Notes: generated by a model from the sequence alone, not told the origin. A stretch of DNA of 9,064 nt from Flavobacteriia bacterium (GCA_011330545.1 DRQI01000230.1:1-9064), one strand, 5' to 3'; positions 1-6,872 are shown, numbered from the stretch's first letter. A program made the numbers and translations.

Positions 1-1753
1 GGGCATAAATAACGGCAAAAATAGATTTCCCCATGGCAGGGCCTTCTTTGGCAAGTTTGGGCTCATAATAGGTTAAGTCTTTGAGTAATGATTTTTGGTC
101 ATTTATGATACTTAACGGATAGGCCAACAAGTTTACATCGGCTTGTTTTATAATTTTTCCTTTGTATCTGCTATGTTCCATGGTTGTGCCATCAGGAAAT
201 TTATAGATTTTAATTCCGTTGGCAACCGTTTTCCAAATTTCTTTGGGTTTAGCACCCACCGTTTTTGCTGCTAAGCCGGCAAACTGTAATGTGGTTATAG
301 CCGCGCCATTTGTAAAGGCATTGTCATCTACATTTGGGGCAAATTCGTTGGCGCCGACAACATTTTTAATAGAATAGCTCCCATCAGCATTTTTTGTAGA
401 ACGGCTTACCCAATAATCGGCAATTTCTTTTAAAACGGGATATCCTTTTTCAACGAGCCATTGCTTGTCTTTAGTAACTCTGTAATAATTCCAAAAAGCA
501 ATGGCAACATCTGCCGTAATATGATGTTCAAATGTACCTGTTAATGCCCATGAAGGAGTTGCTTCTTCACCTGTATTATCACTTTCCCAAGGAAACATAG
601 CGCCTTTATATCCAAAATTAATCGCTTTTCTCTTGGCAATATCTAAGCGGTTGAACCGGTAATTTACCAAAGACCTGGCAATATCCTGATTTAATACTAA
701 GAGCGGAGGGAACATCCATAATTCTGTATCCCAAAAAATATGCCCGTTATATCCTTGAGACGATAAGCCCATGGGCGAAATGCTTAAATCTGAGTCGCCT
801 CTGGAAAATGCATACAGGTGATATAGGGCCAAGCGTATATCTTGTTGTGATTGCACATCGCCTTCAATAATAATATCGCCTTTCCAAAGCGCTTCCCAAC
901 GTTGGTTATGTTGGCTGAGCAGTTGTTCTTTAGGTGTTAACAGGTTAAAAATAACAAACCGTTCAGATTCAGGCTGGGGGTCAAAAAAATCTTGTGTAGT
1001 ACATTCTGCTGCAGTCCACGCAACTGTTAATGAAGTTCCTTTTTTTAATTCTTTTTTAAAGGATAATCGATTGTCATATTCAGAAATTTTGGTATGGATT
1101 AATTTAGGGCGCTGCTGTTCTCTGGTAGAATTTATAGCATGCCAAATAAAAGTAGCCGAAGTTGCCACGGTATGGTTACCCATTCTGCTTTTAGCGACTG
1201 TTTGTAGTATGGGCATGGTGGTTTCATTATCTTTTAAGATTCTAAAGGTACTCATCGGGTTTTGATACTCGGCAGGGGTTTCTATTTTTCCGGTTGCTTT
1301 TATGTTGATGTTTTTTTTTGCTTCAATGTTAATATCTATATATCCGGTATAAGGCACATTTCGAAGTGCATAGACGGTATAAGAAATAATGGCTTTATTT
1401 TTAAAGGAAAACGAAGTGGTAAGTTTGGCTTCCTTCATATTTAAAACCTGTTTCCAATTGCTGATATTGCTTGCCGTTATTTTTTCATTATCTATTTCAA
1501 TTTCGAGGTTTCCAAAATTCATTCCAAGTAAAATTTTGCTAACCCCTAAAGAATCTGCCTTATCATATACATTATTTAAAATAATATGTTTTATTTCGAA
1601 GGGTTTTTCGGAAGGCAAAATGCCTATACGGCCATTGGCAATAACAATACCGGTATAGTTTTTTGTATTGGCGGCAGCAATATGCCAACCATCATTTTGG
1701 GCAATGGCAACACTACTTAATAAGGATAAAATGGTGATGATAATACGGTTCAT
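1..1753 (-). CDS. Secreted GH65 family alpha-glucoside hydrolase (3' end cut by window edge)
   Basis: An open frame runs from an ATG at 1753 to the window edge, giving 584 residues with no stop. A type I signal peptide opens it (MNRIIITILSLLSSVAIA, then Q19), so the enzyme acts in the periplasm or outside the cell. GH65 hallmarks seen are the FWDTE signature at W341-E344, a GANEF motif whose E470 fits the family general acid, and KQAD at 536-539. Established family knowledge: GH65 holds disaccharide phosphorylases and inverting hydrolases. Secreted Bacteroidota members include the alpha-1,2-glucosidase (kojibiose hydrolase) of Flavobacterium johnsoniae, and the length, signal peptide and position of E470 agree with such a hydrolase. 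The second catalytic Glu, which would decide hydrolase against phosphorylase, lies beyond the edge. Kojibiose, nigerose, trehalose or maltose specificity cannot be told. The upstream ATG at 1757 is out of frame. Neighbouring epimerase remnant and symporter fit sugar use. Confidence 0.9.
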   Translation of the reverse strand, partial: MNRIIITILSLLSSVAIAQNDGWHIAAANTKNYTGIVIANGRIGILPSEKPFEIKHIILNNVYDKADSLGVSKILLGMNFGNLEIEIDNEKITASNISNWKQVLNMKEAKLTTSFSFKNKAIISYTVYALRNVPYTGYIDINIEAKKNINIKATGKIETPAEYQNPMSTFRILKDNETTMPILQTVAKSRMGNHTVATSATFIWHAINSTREQQRPKLIHTKISEYDNRLSFKKELKKGTSLTVAWTAAECTTQDFFDPQPESERFVIFNLLTPKEQLLSQHNQRWEALWKGDIIIEGDVQSQQDIRLALYHLYAFSRGDSDLSISPMGLSSQGYNGHIFWDTELWMFPPLLVLNQDIARSLVNYRFNRLDIAKRKAINFGYKGAMFPWESDNTGEEATPSWALTGTFEHHITADVAIAFWNYYRVTKDKQWLVEKGYPVLKEIADYWVSRSTKNADGSYSIKNVVGANEFAPNVDDNAFTNGAAITTLQFAGLAAKTVGAKPKEIWKTVANGIKIYKFPDGTTMEHSRYKGKIIKQADVNLLAYPLSIINDQKSLLKDLTYYEPKLAKEGPAMGKSIFAVIYA

Positions 1754-2129
1754 ACATTTGTATTTATATTGTTTTTTGTTCTACGGGCAGCCTGCCGGCA
1801 GGACAGAAGGAATTTTGTCAATAAACATCTTGATTGTATCTATTGCGTTGTTATTGCATATCATTATAACGACATTTTTTTAAATATAAAATGAAGGGGC
1901 GAAAGCCAAGTTATAACGCCCGCCATTTACAAAAACCAAAAAGACAACCAAATAGGTAACTAATAAAATGAAACTGAAAGATAATCAATTTAGTTTAAAA
2001 TCCTAAAATCATTCGGTTAATAAGATTCTGGTGTAAATTGATTTATTAAAAAGGCGAGGTTAGCGGGTTAATTAAAATCCTGTAACGCTCTATTTTCTAT
2101 TTGTAGAAAAATATTTAGTCATAATATCG
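1754..2129. other. Intergenic region upstream of the GH65 gene
   Basis: No coding frame on either strand resembles a protein. It holds the short leader of the GH65 gene, a perfect 12-bp palindrome (1791-1802), and a weak inverted repeat GGGCG (1897-1901) / CGCCC (1917-1921). I looked for a TAnnTTTG box for the GH65 gene in the first 150 bp and found none, so that gene may depend on a promoter further upstream or on readthrough. Confidence 0.6.
1791..1802. repeat. 12-bp perfect palindrome CCTGCCGGCAGG
   Basis: A GC-rich perfect palindrome stands 37 bp upstream of the GH65 start in very AT-rich DNA. Similar CCTGCCGGCAGG cores occur as short dispersed intergenic repeats in Bacteroidota genomes (from memory). 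A related imperfect one, GCCTG/CAGGC, lies at 4074-4092. It could form a small hairpin in the GH65 leader, but no regulatory role can be shown. Confidence 0.5.
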
Positions 2130-2567
2130 TTATTTATAAACTTCAATAGTAAAAAAACACCGAAAGGTGTCACCGGAGCCTAATTTTTGAATTCCCTCTT
2201 TTTGTGTAATATCTTTCGAGTGGTTTTTACGGTTGGCAATACCATACCAAGGTTCAATACAAAATTAAAAGGATATTTTTTTTGTTTCTGCAGTGGATAC
2301 CTGCTTAAACAAGATACTATTCTTTGTTGCTTCTACCACTTCAAAATTTCGGCCTCTGGCAAAGCCATGTTGTTTCATTGGATATGTTTTGCCTTTATAA
2401 ATGTATTCATGGCCTATCAATCGCCCAATAATAGGGAATAAGATAGGGGCATGCCTAGGCCATACCTTGGAGTTTGCTTGCCATAAATATTCTAAAGAGT
2501 CTGTTTTTATACTAGATAATTCAGCCCCTTTTGTAAGGATAGTAACTGATAATTGTTTATTACCAAG
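2130..2567 (-). pseudogene. Aldose 1-epimerase family (LacX/galactose mutarotase-like) remnant
   Basis: Three minus-strand segments in different frames read as one damaged mutarotase-like gene. Segment 1 (2567 to a stop at 2265, 100 codons) carries typical N-terminal epimerase text: TKGAEL, YLWQA, RHAPILFPIIGRL and KQHGFARGRNFEVV, which includes the conserved HGFAR. At the A-run near 2274-2283 the frame shifts and continues as YPFNFVLNLGM. A third frame gives the family C-terminus, NHSKDITQKEGIQKL followed by SGDTF, ending at TAA 2130-2132. Intact members are about 280-300 residues, so roughly 140 central residues, with the catalytic Glu region, are missing. The expected start is also gone, with TAA at 2568-2570 just upstream of the first homologous residues. 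In life the family interconverts sugar anomers, which fits the GH65 neighbour. Sequencing error could explain the frameshift but not the missing middle. Confidence 0.82.
2151..2170 (-). terminator. Possible Rho-independent terminator inside the epimerase remnant
   Basis: On the minus strand ACACC-TTTC-GGTGT forms a 5-bp stem with a four-base loop, followed by seven T residues (2157 down to 2151). It overlaps the 3' end of the decayed epimerase frame, so it may be a by-product of coding sequence. The stem is short but well placed to stop transcripts before the GH65 gene. Confidence 0.35.
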
Positions 2568-2628
2568 TTAAAGGTTAAAACCCTGTAATTTCATTTACGT
2601 TAGTTTCTATAAACTGTAACGGGTATCT

Positions 2629-2731
2629 TGTCATTTCGACAGAGCGAGGGACGAGTGACGAGAAACGTACGTTCAGCGGAGCTAAATCTAATCATAATGA
2701 GATTCCTCTTCATAGCTCATTCGGAATGACA
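2629..2731. repeat. REP-like intergenic palindromic element (about 103 bp)
   Basis: The ends are near-perfect inverted repeats: TGTCATTTCGA at 2629-2639 and TCGGAATGACA at 2721-2731 (10 of 11 pair). Inside are a second pair, AATCT / AGATT, and GAGCT / AGCTC arms, plus an ACGTACGT palindrome. The block is much richer in G and C than its surroundings. Elements with these ends (TGTCATTTCGACAGAGCGAG...) are, from memory, common between genes in Bacteroidota chromosomes. It lies 64 bp beyond the stop codon of the serine hydrolase, where it could fold in the mRNA 3' end. Confidence 0.65.
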
Positions 2732-2794
2732 GGCTCATTTTAAAAAGAATTTCATTATTTTGTTTAAAACTATGGATTTCTAATGTATAGTGGT

Positions 2795-3946
2795 TTATTT
2801 ATTAATCAGTTCCATTAATTTGTATGCAACAGCCTCTACGGGTATATTTTCATTGATTGAAATAGCAATAATTGTTTTTGTCTGTATATCATAAGCAACA
2901 ATGGCTTTGTAATTTTCTGTTCCGCCAGAATGCCCTATCCAACTATTATTTGTTTGATTAATCTCATTAAAATCATATAGCATTATCCCTTTTCCGTAGT
3001 ACAGGCCTTTATCAAACATTGGGTATAGGTCTTTCATCATATTATGAACTTTTTTTATAGGAATTATTTTACCTGTAAGTAAAGCACTTAAAAAAATAGC
3101 CATATCTTTTGAGTTACTTATCATATTGCCTGCACCTAGCGGAACAGAATAATCTTTATGTATAACAGTATCTTTATTATGCGCTAATGCCAGGTTAGGC
3201 GAGTTTTCAGTGGCTTGTTTTAATGTTTTTAGGTTTAATGGCTCAGAGATTCTTTCCTTAACTATTTGGCTAAATGTTTTAGACTCTATTTTCTCTAGTA
3301 TTAAAGCCAGTAATAAATAACCGGTGTTTGTATATGACCAATATTCGCCCGGTTTGAATAGATTTTTTTTAGACTTTGCTATAGTTAACAACTCATGTGG
3401 CGTGAAATGTTTATTACTAAAATGTACTGTAGAATCGGTATTAAAACTATAAATTCCGTTGGTATGCGTTAATAATTGTTTTATGGTTATTTTTTTAGAA
3501 TACTCAATATCCGGAAACCATTTAGAAAGTTTGTCATTAAAGGATAGTTTACCTTCTAAAACTAATTTATGGGTTATAGCACTAGTTATTAATTTTGTTA
3601 CGCTAGCCCAATAAAAGACAGTAGAACTATCAATAATTATACTATCCGGTTTAGATATGAAACCTCTATTTGTTTCCCAAATTCCTTTTTTTGGAATTAA
3701 AATAGTTGCTGTAATGCCTGCAATATTGTACTTACTGAAGAGTTCGCCAATTTTTTGATTTAATTTGATTTCCAGTGTATCGTTTACTTTTTTGTCAAAA
3801 ATATATTCAGTCTCTTTTGGAAGAGATTCAATTTCAGGTTGTTTGTGTTTTGTACCTCCTTTGTAATTTTTTTGGGCAATTATCTTATTACTTGTACACA
3901 AAACAATAGAAAGGAGGGTTAGGATTAAAATTAATTTGTTTTTCAT
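2795..3946 (-). CDS. Secreted serine hydrolase, class C beta-lactamase / PBP-like
   Basis: The 383-residue protein has a signal peptide (hydrophobic run about 4-18, likely cut after IIA-24, before QKNY), so it is exported. C17 is not in a good lipobox. All three serine beta-lactamase/DD-peptidase motifs are present: SVTK at 115-118 with nucleophile S115 and base K118, YTN at 205-207, and HSGG at 339-342 in place of KTG. The KQLLTHTNGI segment near 156-165 is typical of the family. Full length argues that it is intact. Members of this fold act as DD-peptidases, esterases, D-aminopeptidases or class C beta-lactamases. HSG rather than KTG is common in esterase and peptidase branches, so calling it a resistance gene is not justified. 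It appears monocistronic. ATG 3946 is chosen because the signal peptide starts there and a TACCTTTG box lies just upstream. Confidence 0.93.
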   Translation of the reverse strand: MKNKLILILTLLSIVLCTSNKIIAQKNYKGGTKHKQPEIESLPKETEYIFDKKVNDTLEIKLNQKIGELFSKYNIAGITATILIPKKGIWETNRGFISKPDSIIIDSSTVFYWASVTKLITSAITHKLVLEGKLSFNDKLSKWFPDIEYSKKITIKQLLTHTNGIYSFNTDSTVHFSNKHFTPHELLTIAKSKKNLFKPGEYWSYTNTGYLLLALILEKIESKTFSQIVKERISEPLNLKTLKQATENSPNLALAHNKDTVIHKDYSVPLGAGNMISNSKDMAIFLSALLTGKIIPIKKVHNMMKDLYPMFDKGLYYGKGIMLYDFNEINQTNNSWIGHSGGTENYKAIVAYDIQTKTIIAISINENIPVEAVAYKLMELINK

Positions 3947-3953
3947 AATTTTT

Positions 3954-3961
3954 CAAAGGTA
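3954..3961 (-). promoter_or_regulatory. Candidate -7 box (TACCTTTG) of the serine hydrolase gene
   Basis: TACCTTTG matches the Bacteroidota -7 consensus TAnnTTTG and ends only 7 nt before the ATG at 3946. If used, transcription would begin at or within a few bases of the start codon, giving a nearly leaderless mRNA. No TTG at the usual spacing upstream supports it, so this is one half of a promoter at best. Confidence 0.4.
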
Positions 3962-4192
3962 AAATCCTGAATGCAGGAAGCTAGTTTTTATATTGTTAAT
4001 ATGCCTGTTGCACAAGATACAAAAAAGCCGTATCTAAAGTTATGCAAGGCAAGAAAGACTATCAAGAGAAATTGCCTGCCTAGCTGTCAGGCCGGTTTGT
4101 TAACTTTCAGTTGAGTGTACGAACGAAATAACGAAAGAGTAAATTCCAAGCGAGGCAAGTAAGCTTGCTTTATCAATTATGGCAAAAAGGTA
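3962..4192. other. Intergenic stretch upstream of the serine hydrolase, no gene seen
   Basis: Every frame is broken by stops and I recognise no protein fragment. It contains several short inverted repeats: AGATAC/GTATCT, AGGCAA/TTGCCT, and GCCTG (4074-4078) / CAGGC (4088-4092). With the hairpin block that follows, it makes about 520 bp of non-coding DNA between the serine hydrolase and the dioxygenase-like gene. Confidence 0.5.
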
Positions 4193-4224
4193 CTATATGA
4201 GTTCTTTACTCCTCCTTCGCGTTC

Positions 4225-4332
4225 TGCTTCGGCGGACGAAAAGATGTGGTTTAATTCCCCAACCCTTGGGTTGGAATTCATGATGTTTGCGTAACAAACT
4301 CCGTTTAATACCTCGTATGCTTGCATCGAGGT
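4225..4332. repeat. Multi-hairpin intergenic block next to repeat copy A
   Basis: Four hairpins follow one another. TTCG-GCGGA-CGAA lies around 4229-4241. AATTCCCCAACCC (4253-4265) pairs with GGGTTGGAATT (4268-4278) with a two-base bulge. GTTTG-CGTAA-CAAAC lies at 4285-4299. ACCTCGTATGC (4310-4320) pairs with GCATCGAGGT (4323-4332) with one bulged T. A 60-codon minus-strand frame crosses the block, but it has no start context and no homology that I recognise, and the hairpins explain the base pattern better. Possible identities are a compound REP-type element, a structured RNA, or part of the repeat at 4356-4455. Confidence 0.55.
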
Positions 4333-4355
4333 AGCTTATTTTTCTTGTGTGCTTT

Positions 4356-4455
4356 GACAAAATAATGCAATCCACAAAAAAGTGTTAAAAGAGAACTACT
4401 TACAATCAGTCATGTTTTTAAAAATTAAGGATTTATGTAACGATTATCATTGTTG
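4356..4455. repeat. 100-bp direct repeat, copy A
   Basis: This block matches copy B (6761-6859) with about seven differences: four substitutions or indels spread over the first 85 bp and three in the last 10 bp. It begins 15 bp past the stop codon of the dioxygenase-like gene, when read on the minus strand. It includes a TTTTTAAAAA palindrome but no strong terminal inverted repeats. No reading frame is conserved between copies: the short ATGACTGATTGTAAG frame stops at once here and stays open in copy B. It is therefore a non-coding repeat. Confidence 0.9.
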
Positions 4456-4470
4456 GCAGTATATCCTTGT

Positions 4471-5667
4471 TCAATGGTATTTTGGCGCTGGTAATTCAAA
4501 GTATTCATTCCTTGTTTTATCCAACATACCTGATACTTTATTTTGGTTTTCTCTTGTTGGTTTTAGGTCAATGAATTTTCCAATTATATTTCTATTTCTG
4601 TAAATGATTATTGTGTTTTCTACTTTCGGGTTTATTTTATTTAAATGAACTTCTGATTGTGTGTCTACAAATGAGGGAACAAAAGTTAAAGCGATGTTTT
4701 TTAAGTTCAATTCTTTTCCAAGTTGTTCTAATTCTTTTTGCCGACTTAACTTGTTGTAATCTTTCTCGTTTCCATAAACAAAATAGGCTTTTAAATATTT
4801 TTTTCGTTTAACACTTTCTTGCTCCAAAAACGATAGCCATTCTTTAATTTCAGTCCAGTTTGGGTTGTTACCTACAAAATAGACAATTCCGTGATAGCGA
4901 CCATACTTGCATACAGGACAAGTTCTTGTTCCTTTATCTGGCCCCCAAGCGTGAAATGGTGTAAAAGAAGGGTTTTCTTCTCCAATTTCTCGACCAGATT
5001 TAATTGTATTATTTGTATATATAGGATAATTTGGAATATTTAGTCCTAAAATAATATTGTGTTCTGCTACCTGCAAATCTTTATCAATTAACACTCTTAA
5101 AATACCACTTCCACCACGATTTTCAAATTTATTTCTTTTGTCACTTGTTAATTTAATATCATCAGCAAATACCAAACCATCAGTATAATACTCATCAGCA
5201 ATCTGTGGCTCTTTAATGGATAAATGAATATGTGCTGGTATATCACGATTTGGATAAGGAACTGGTCGAATTGTATAAATTGAGTAGTTCCCTTGCTTAT
5301 CAGATTTTACCCAACCACGAATATGTCCATGTTTTTTAGATTTCCCTTTTCCGTTAGAATAGTATCCATTGCTATCTGTTTGCCAATAATATACTACTAC
5401 ATTGGGTGCAGGTGTAATTCCGTCTAATTTTAGTACTTTTCCGGTTACCAGCAACCTTTGTCCTTTTTCGTGCCAAGCCGAACTTGTGTCAATTGACTGA
5501 ATATTCTTTGGCATTCCAACATACATTAATTCGCAACCATCACAACCGCCACCAACAATTTTATTATTATTTCCTGTATTTATTTTCGCATTCTTTGTTT
5601 GGCCATTGCAACTTGTTAATGGTATAAAAAACAGACAAAAGAGCCCAATGTTCAATAGTTTTTTCAT
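4471..5667 (-). CDS. Lipoprotein: intradiol-dioxygenase-like domain fused to a thioredoxin-like CxxC domain
   Basis: The 398 residues begin with a lipoprotein signal ending in lipobox LTSC, giving acylated C20. Residues about 38-215 form an intradiol ring-cleavage dioxygenase-like beta domain. The GCDGC stretch (C42, C45) and the RGGSGI motif near 184 are typical of the Bacteroidota lipoprotein branch. The four non-haem Fe(III) ligands of this fold appear conserved: Y103 (W95 plus 8), Y138 (in PYP), H146 and H148 (AHIH). Residues about 236-398 are different: AWGPDKGTRTCPVCKYG carries CPVC at 250-253 and is followed by alternating strands and helices like a thioredoxin/redoxin fold. Catechol cleavage is possible, but many lipoprotein members have no known substrate. 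The CxxC tail could act in thiol redox chemistry or maturation of the metal site (inference). The LytTR gene lies 95 bp upstream on the same strand, so they may share a transcript. Confidence 0.85.
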   Translation of the reverse strand: MKKLLNIGLFCLFFIPLTSCNGQTKNAKINTGNNNKIVGGGCDGCELMYVGMPKNIQSIDTSSAWHEKGQRLLVTGKVLKLDGITPAPNVVVYYWQTDSNGYYSNGKGKSKKHGHIRGWVKSDKQGNYSIYTIRPVPYPNRDIPAHIHLSIKEPQIADEYYTDGLVFADDIKLTSDKRNKFENRGGSGILRVLIDKDLQVAEHNIILGLNIPNYPIYTNNTIKSGREIGEENPSFTPFHAWGPDKGTRTCPVCKYGRYHGIVYFVGNNPNWTEIKEWLSFLEQESVKRKKYLKAYFVYGNEKDYNKLSRQKELEQLGKELNLKNIALTFVPSFVDTQSEVHLNKINPKVENTIIIYRNRNIIGKFIDLKPTRENQNKVSGMLDKTRNEYFELPAPKYH

Positions 5668-5762
5668 TAGTAAAAATTTAAGTGAACATCAAAACTCCAA
5701 TAAATTTTATACATTGAAAAGACAAGTACTTCCAAATTGACTAACCGGAGTAGTTTTATAAC

Positions 5763-6572
5763 TTAGTGGTTTAACAATTCACTCCAATTTTTTCGATAAT
5801 GCCTACTAAACCTAACAGACTGGCCATTAGTTAAAACACCATCATAATCACCATTCTTTCGTGATTTCAATTCTGTTATATGATTTTTATTAATAATTAC
5901 TGAACGATGAACGCGTAGAAAAATTTGAGAATCCAATATGTTTTCAAGGTTTTTTAAACTTTCATCGTGCAAAAACTTTTGATTAGTTGAATGTATCATC
6001 GTATATGGTCTGTCAGTTTTGATGAATAGAATTGTAGAAATGTCAATTTTTATTCTTCGGGTTCCGTTCTTTACGGTTATGGTTTTGTTGATATTTTGAA
6101 TTTGAGAATGTATTTTTCTTTTGAGGTACTCAAAAACAAAAGGACTAAATAAATATGCAATAATTGTTATATGCAATTGATGTGAAACCGCATTTTTTAG
6201 TATTGTTAAAAAACGGTGAGGTACTGAATAGATAAGATTACTTGCTAAAATAAAAATTGAAGTAAAAATAAATATATGTAGTAAACTAAATATAAACCCT
6301 GTACTTAAAGCGTAAAGTATTTTGTTAGTTAGTGATTTGAATTGAACTTTTTTGTATATAAAATTGGCAAATTGCATAGATGGGATAAATAAAAGCCAAT
6401 AAATATTATAGAGCATTGTATCTGACCAGTAAAAACCAGTAGAATAAGTTTGAGAGAAAATGTAATCTTTAAAAATAGCCAAACCATACAATACAACACA
6501 TAACACAACTAATATTCCAAAATTTGGATTTAGGAGTTTACTATTAGTTGTATGAAGTTCCTGTATTTTCAT
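5763..6572 (-). CDS. Membrane-anchored LytTR family DNA-binding regulator
   Basis: The 269 residues have four hydrophobic segments (about 16-36, 52-72, 84-112 and 131-148) followed by a C-terminal LytTR domain (about 164-265). The domain shows the family text FLRVHRSVIINKNHI (218-232) and LTNGQSVRFSRHYR (247-260). There is no receiver domain with a phospho-acceptor Asp and no kinase nearby, so this is a one-component regulator held in the inner membrane, presumably sensing something through its membrane part (inference). LytTR proteins bind DNA as dimers, often at paired repeats. The natural target candidates are its own leader, with an inverted repeat at 6581-6598, and the downstream dioxygenase-like gene 95 bp away. 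The start at 6572 gives the complete first hydrophobic segment. Confidence 0.92.
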   Translation of the reverse strand: MKIQELHTTNSKLLNPNFGILVVLCVVLYGLAIFKDYIFSQTYSTGFYWSDTMLYNIYWLLFIPSMQFANFIYKKVQFKSLTNKILYALSTGFIFSLLHIFIFTSIFILASNLIYSVPHRFLTILKNAVSHQLHITIIAYLFSPFVFEYLKRKIHSQIQNINKTITVKNGTRRIKIDISTILFIKTDRPYTMIHSTNQKFLHDESLKNLENILDSQIFLRVHRSVIINKNHITELKSRKNGDYDGVLTNGQSVRFSRHYRKNWSELLNH

Positions 6573-6580
6573 CTTTCACT

Positions 6581-6598
6581 GAGTTTGCACACAAACTC
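6581..6598. promoter_or_regulatory. Inverted repeat GAGTTTG-CACA-CAAACTC upstream of the LytTR gene
   Basis: Perfect 7-bp arms separated by four bases end 8 bp before the LytTR start codon. The position suits an operator for autoregulation, or a hairpin in the leader that limits translation. Which of the two cannot be told from sequence. Confidence 0.45.
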
Positions 6599-6608
6599 TG
6601 ATTAGATT

Positions 6609-6616
6609 CAAAATTA
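6609..6616 (-). promoter_or_regulatory. Candidate -7 box (TAATTTTG) for the LytTR gene
   Basis: TAATTTTG fits the Bacteroidota TAnnTTTG consensus, 36 bp upstream of the start. Transcripts starting just after it would carry the 6581-6598 inverted repeat in their leader. There is no TTG at the expected 17-21 bp spacing, which lowers confidence. Confidence 0.35.
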
Positions 6617-6690
6617 GTAAATAAGAGGTATTGTTATGGCTTTTAGGCAACTTTTCTTTTTAAATTTTCTAAAATTCTGTATATAATTTT

Positions 6691-6726
6691 GAAAAAGAAA
6701 CCCCTTTTGATAGCCTAAAAGAGGTT
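6691..6726 (-). terminator. Probable Rho-independent terminator between the small hypothetical gene and the LytTR gene
   Basis: On the minus strand AACCTCTTTT (6726-6717) pairs with AAAAGGGGTT (6708-6699) with one mismatch around an 8-nt loop, followed by a T-rich tail TCTTTTTC. It lies about 145 bp beyond the stop of the 6873-7292 gene, after repeat copy B, and would isolate the LytTR/dioxygenase unit from upstream transcription. Confidence 0.55.
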
Positions 6727-6760
6727 ATAGAAGTGTAAATTTAAATTCCTTGTACGTTTC

Positions 6761-6859
6761 GATAAAATAATGCAATCCACAAAAAGTGTTAAAAGAGAAC
6801 TGCTTACAATCAGTCATGTTTTTAAAAATTAAGGATTTGTGTAACGATTACTTTTGTTG
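6761..6859. repeat. 100-bp direct repeat, copy B
   Basis: This is the second copy of the block at 4356-4455, about 93% identical and in the same orientation. On the minus strand it starts 13 bp past the stop codon of the small hypothetical gene, almost the same offset as copy A has from its gene. A 30-codon ATG frame inside it is interrupted in copy A, so it is not a conserved gene. The two copies bracket the LytTR and dioxygenase-like genes. Confidence 0.9.
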
Positions 6860-6872
6860 TATGCAGAGTTTT

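Noticed and set aside
1896..1921. Inverted repeat with GGCGGGCGTTATAAC on the minus strand, reminiscent of the end of integron attC sites
   Set aside because: Only one short end is present, no matching partner core at attC spacing is seen, and it does not follow an intact gene, so chance similarity is likelier.
2187..2441. 84-codon plus-strand frame
   Set aside because: It lies antisense to the epimerase remnant, which explains the sequence better.
2795..3946. Reading the serine hydrolase as an antibiotic-resistance beta-lactamase
   Set aside because: The SxxK/YxN/HSG motifs are shared with peptidases and esterases, and nothing nearby points to resistance.
4014..4037. AGATAC...GTATCT hairpin
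   Set aside because: Six A/T-rich pairs around a nine-base loop with no T tract, and no link to a gene end.
4193..4375. 60-codon minus-strand frame rich in Arg
   Set aside because: It runs through a chain of hairpins and into repeat copy A, has no start context or recognisable domain, and is broken in the related copy B, so it is treated as non-coding.
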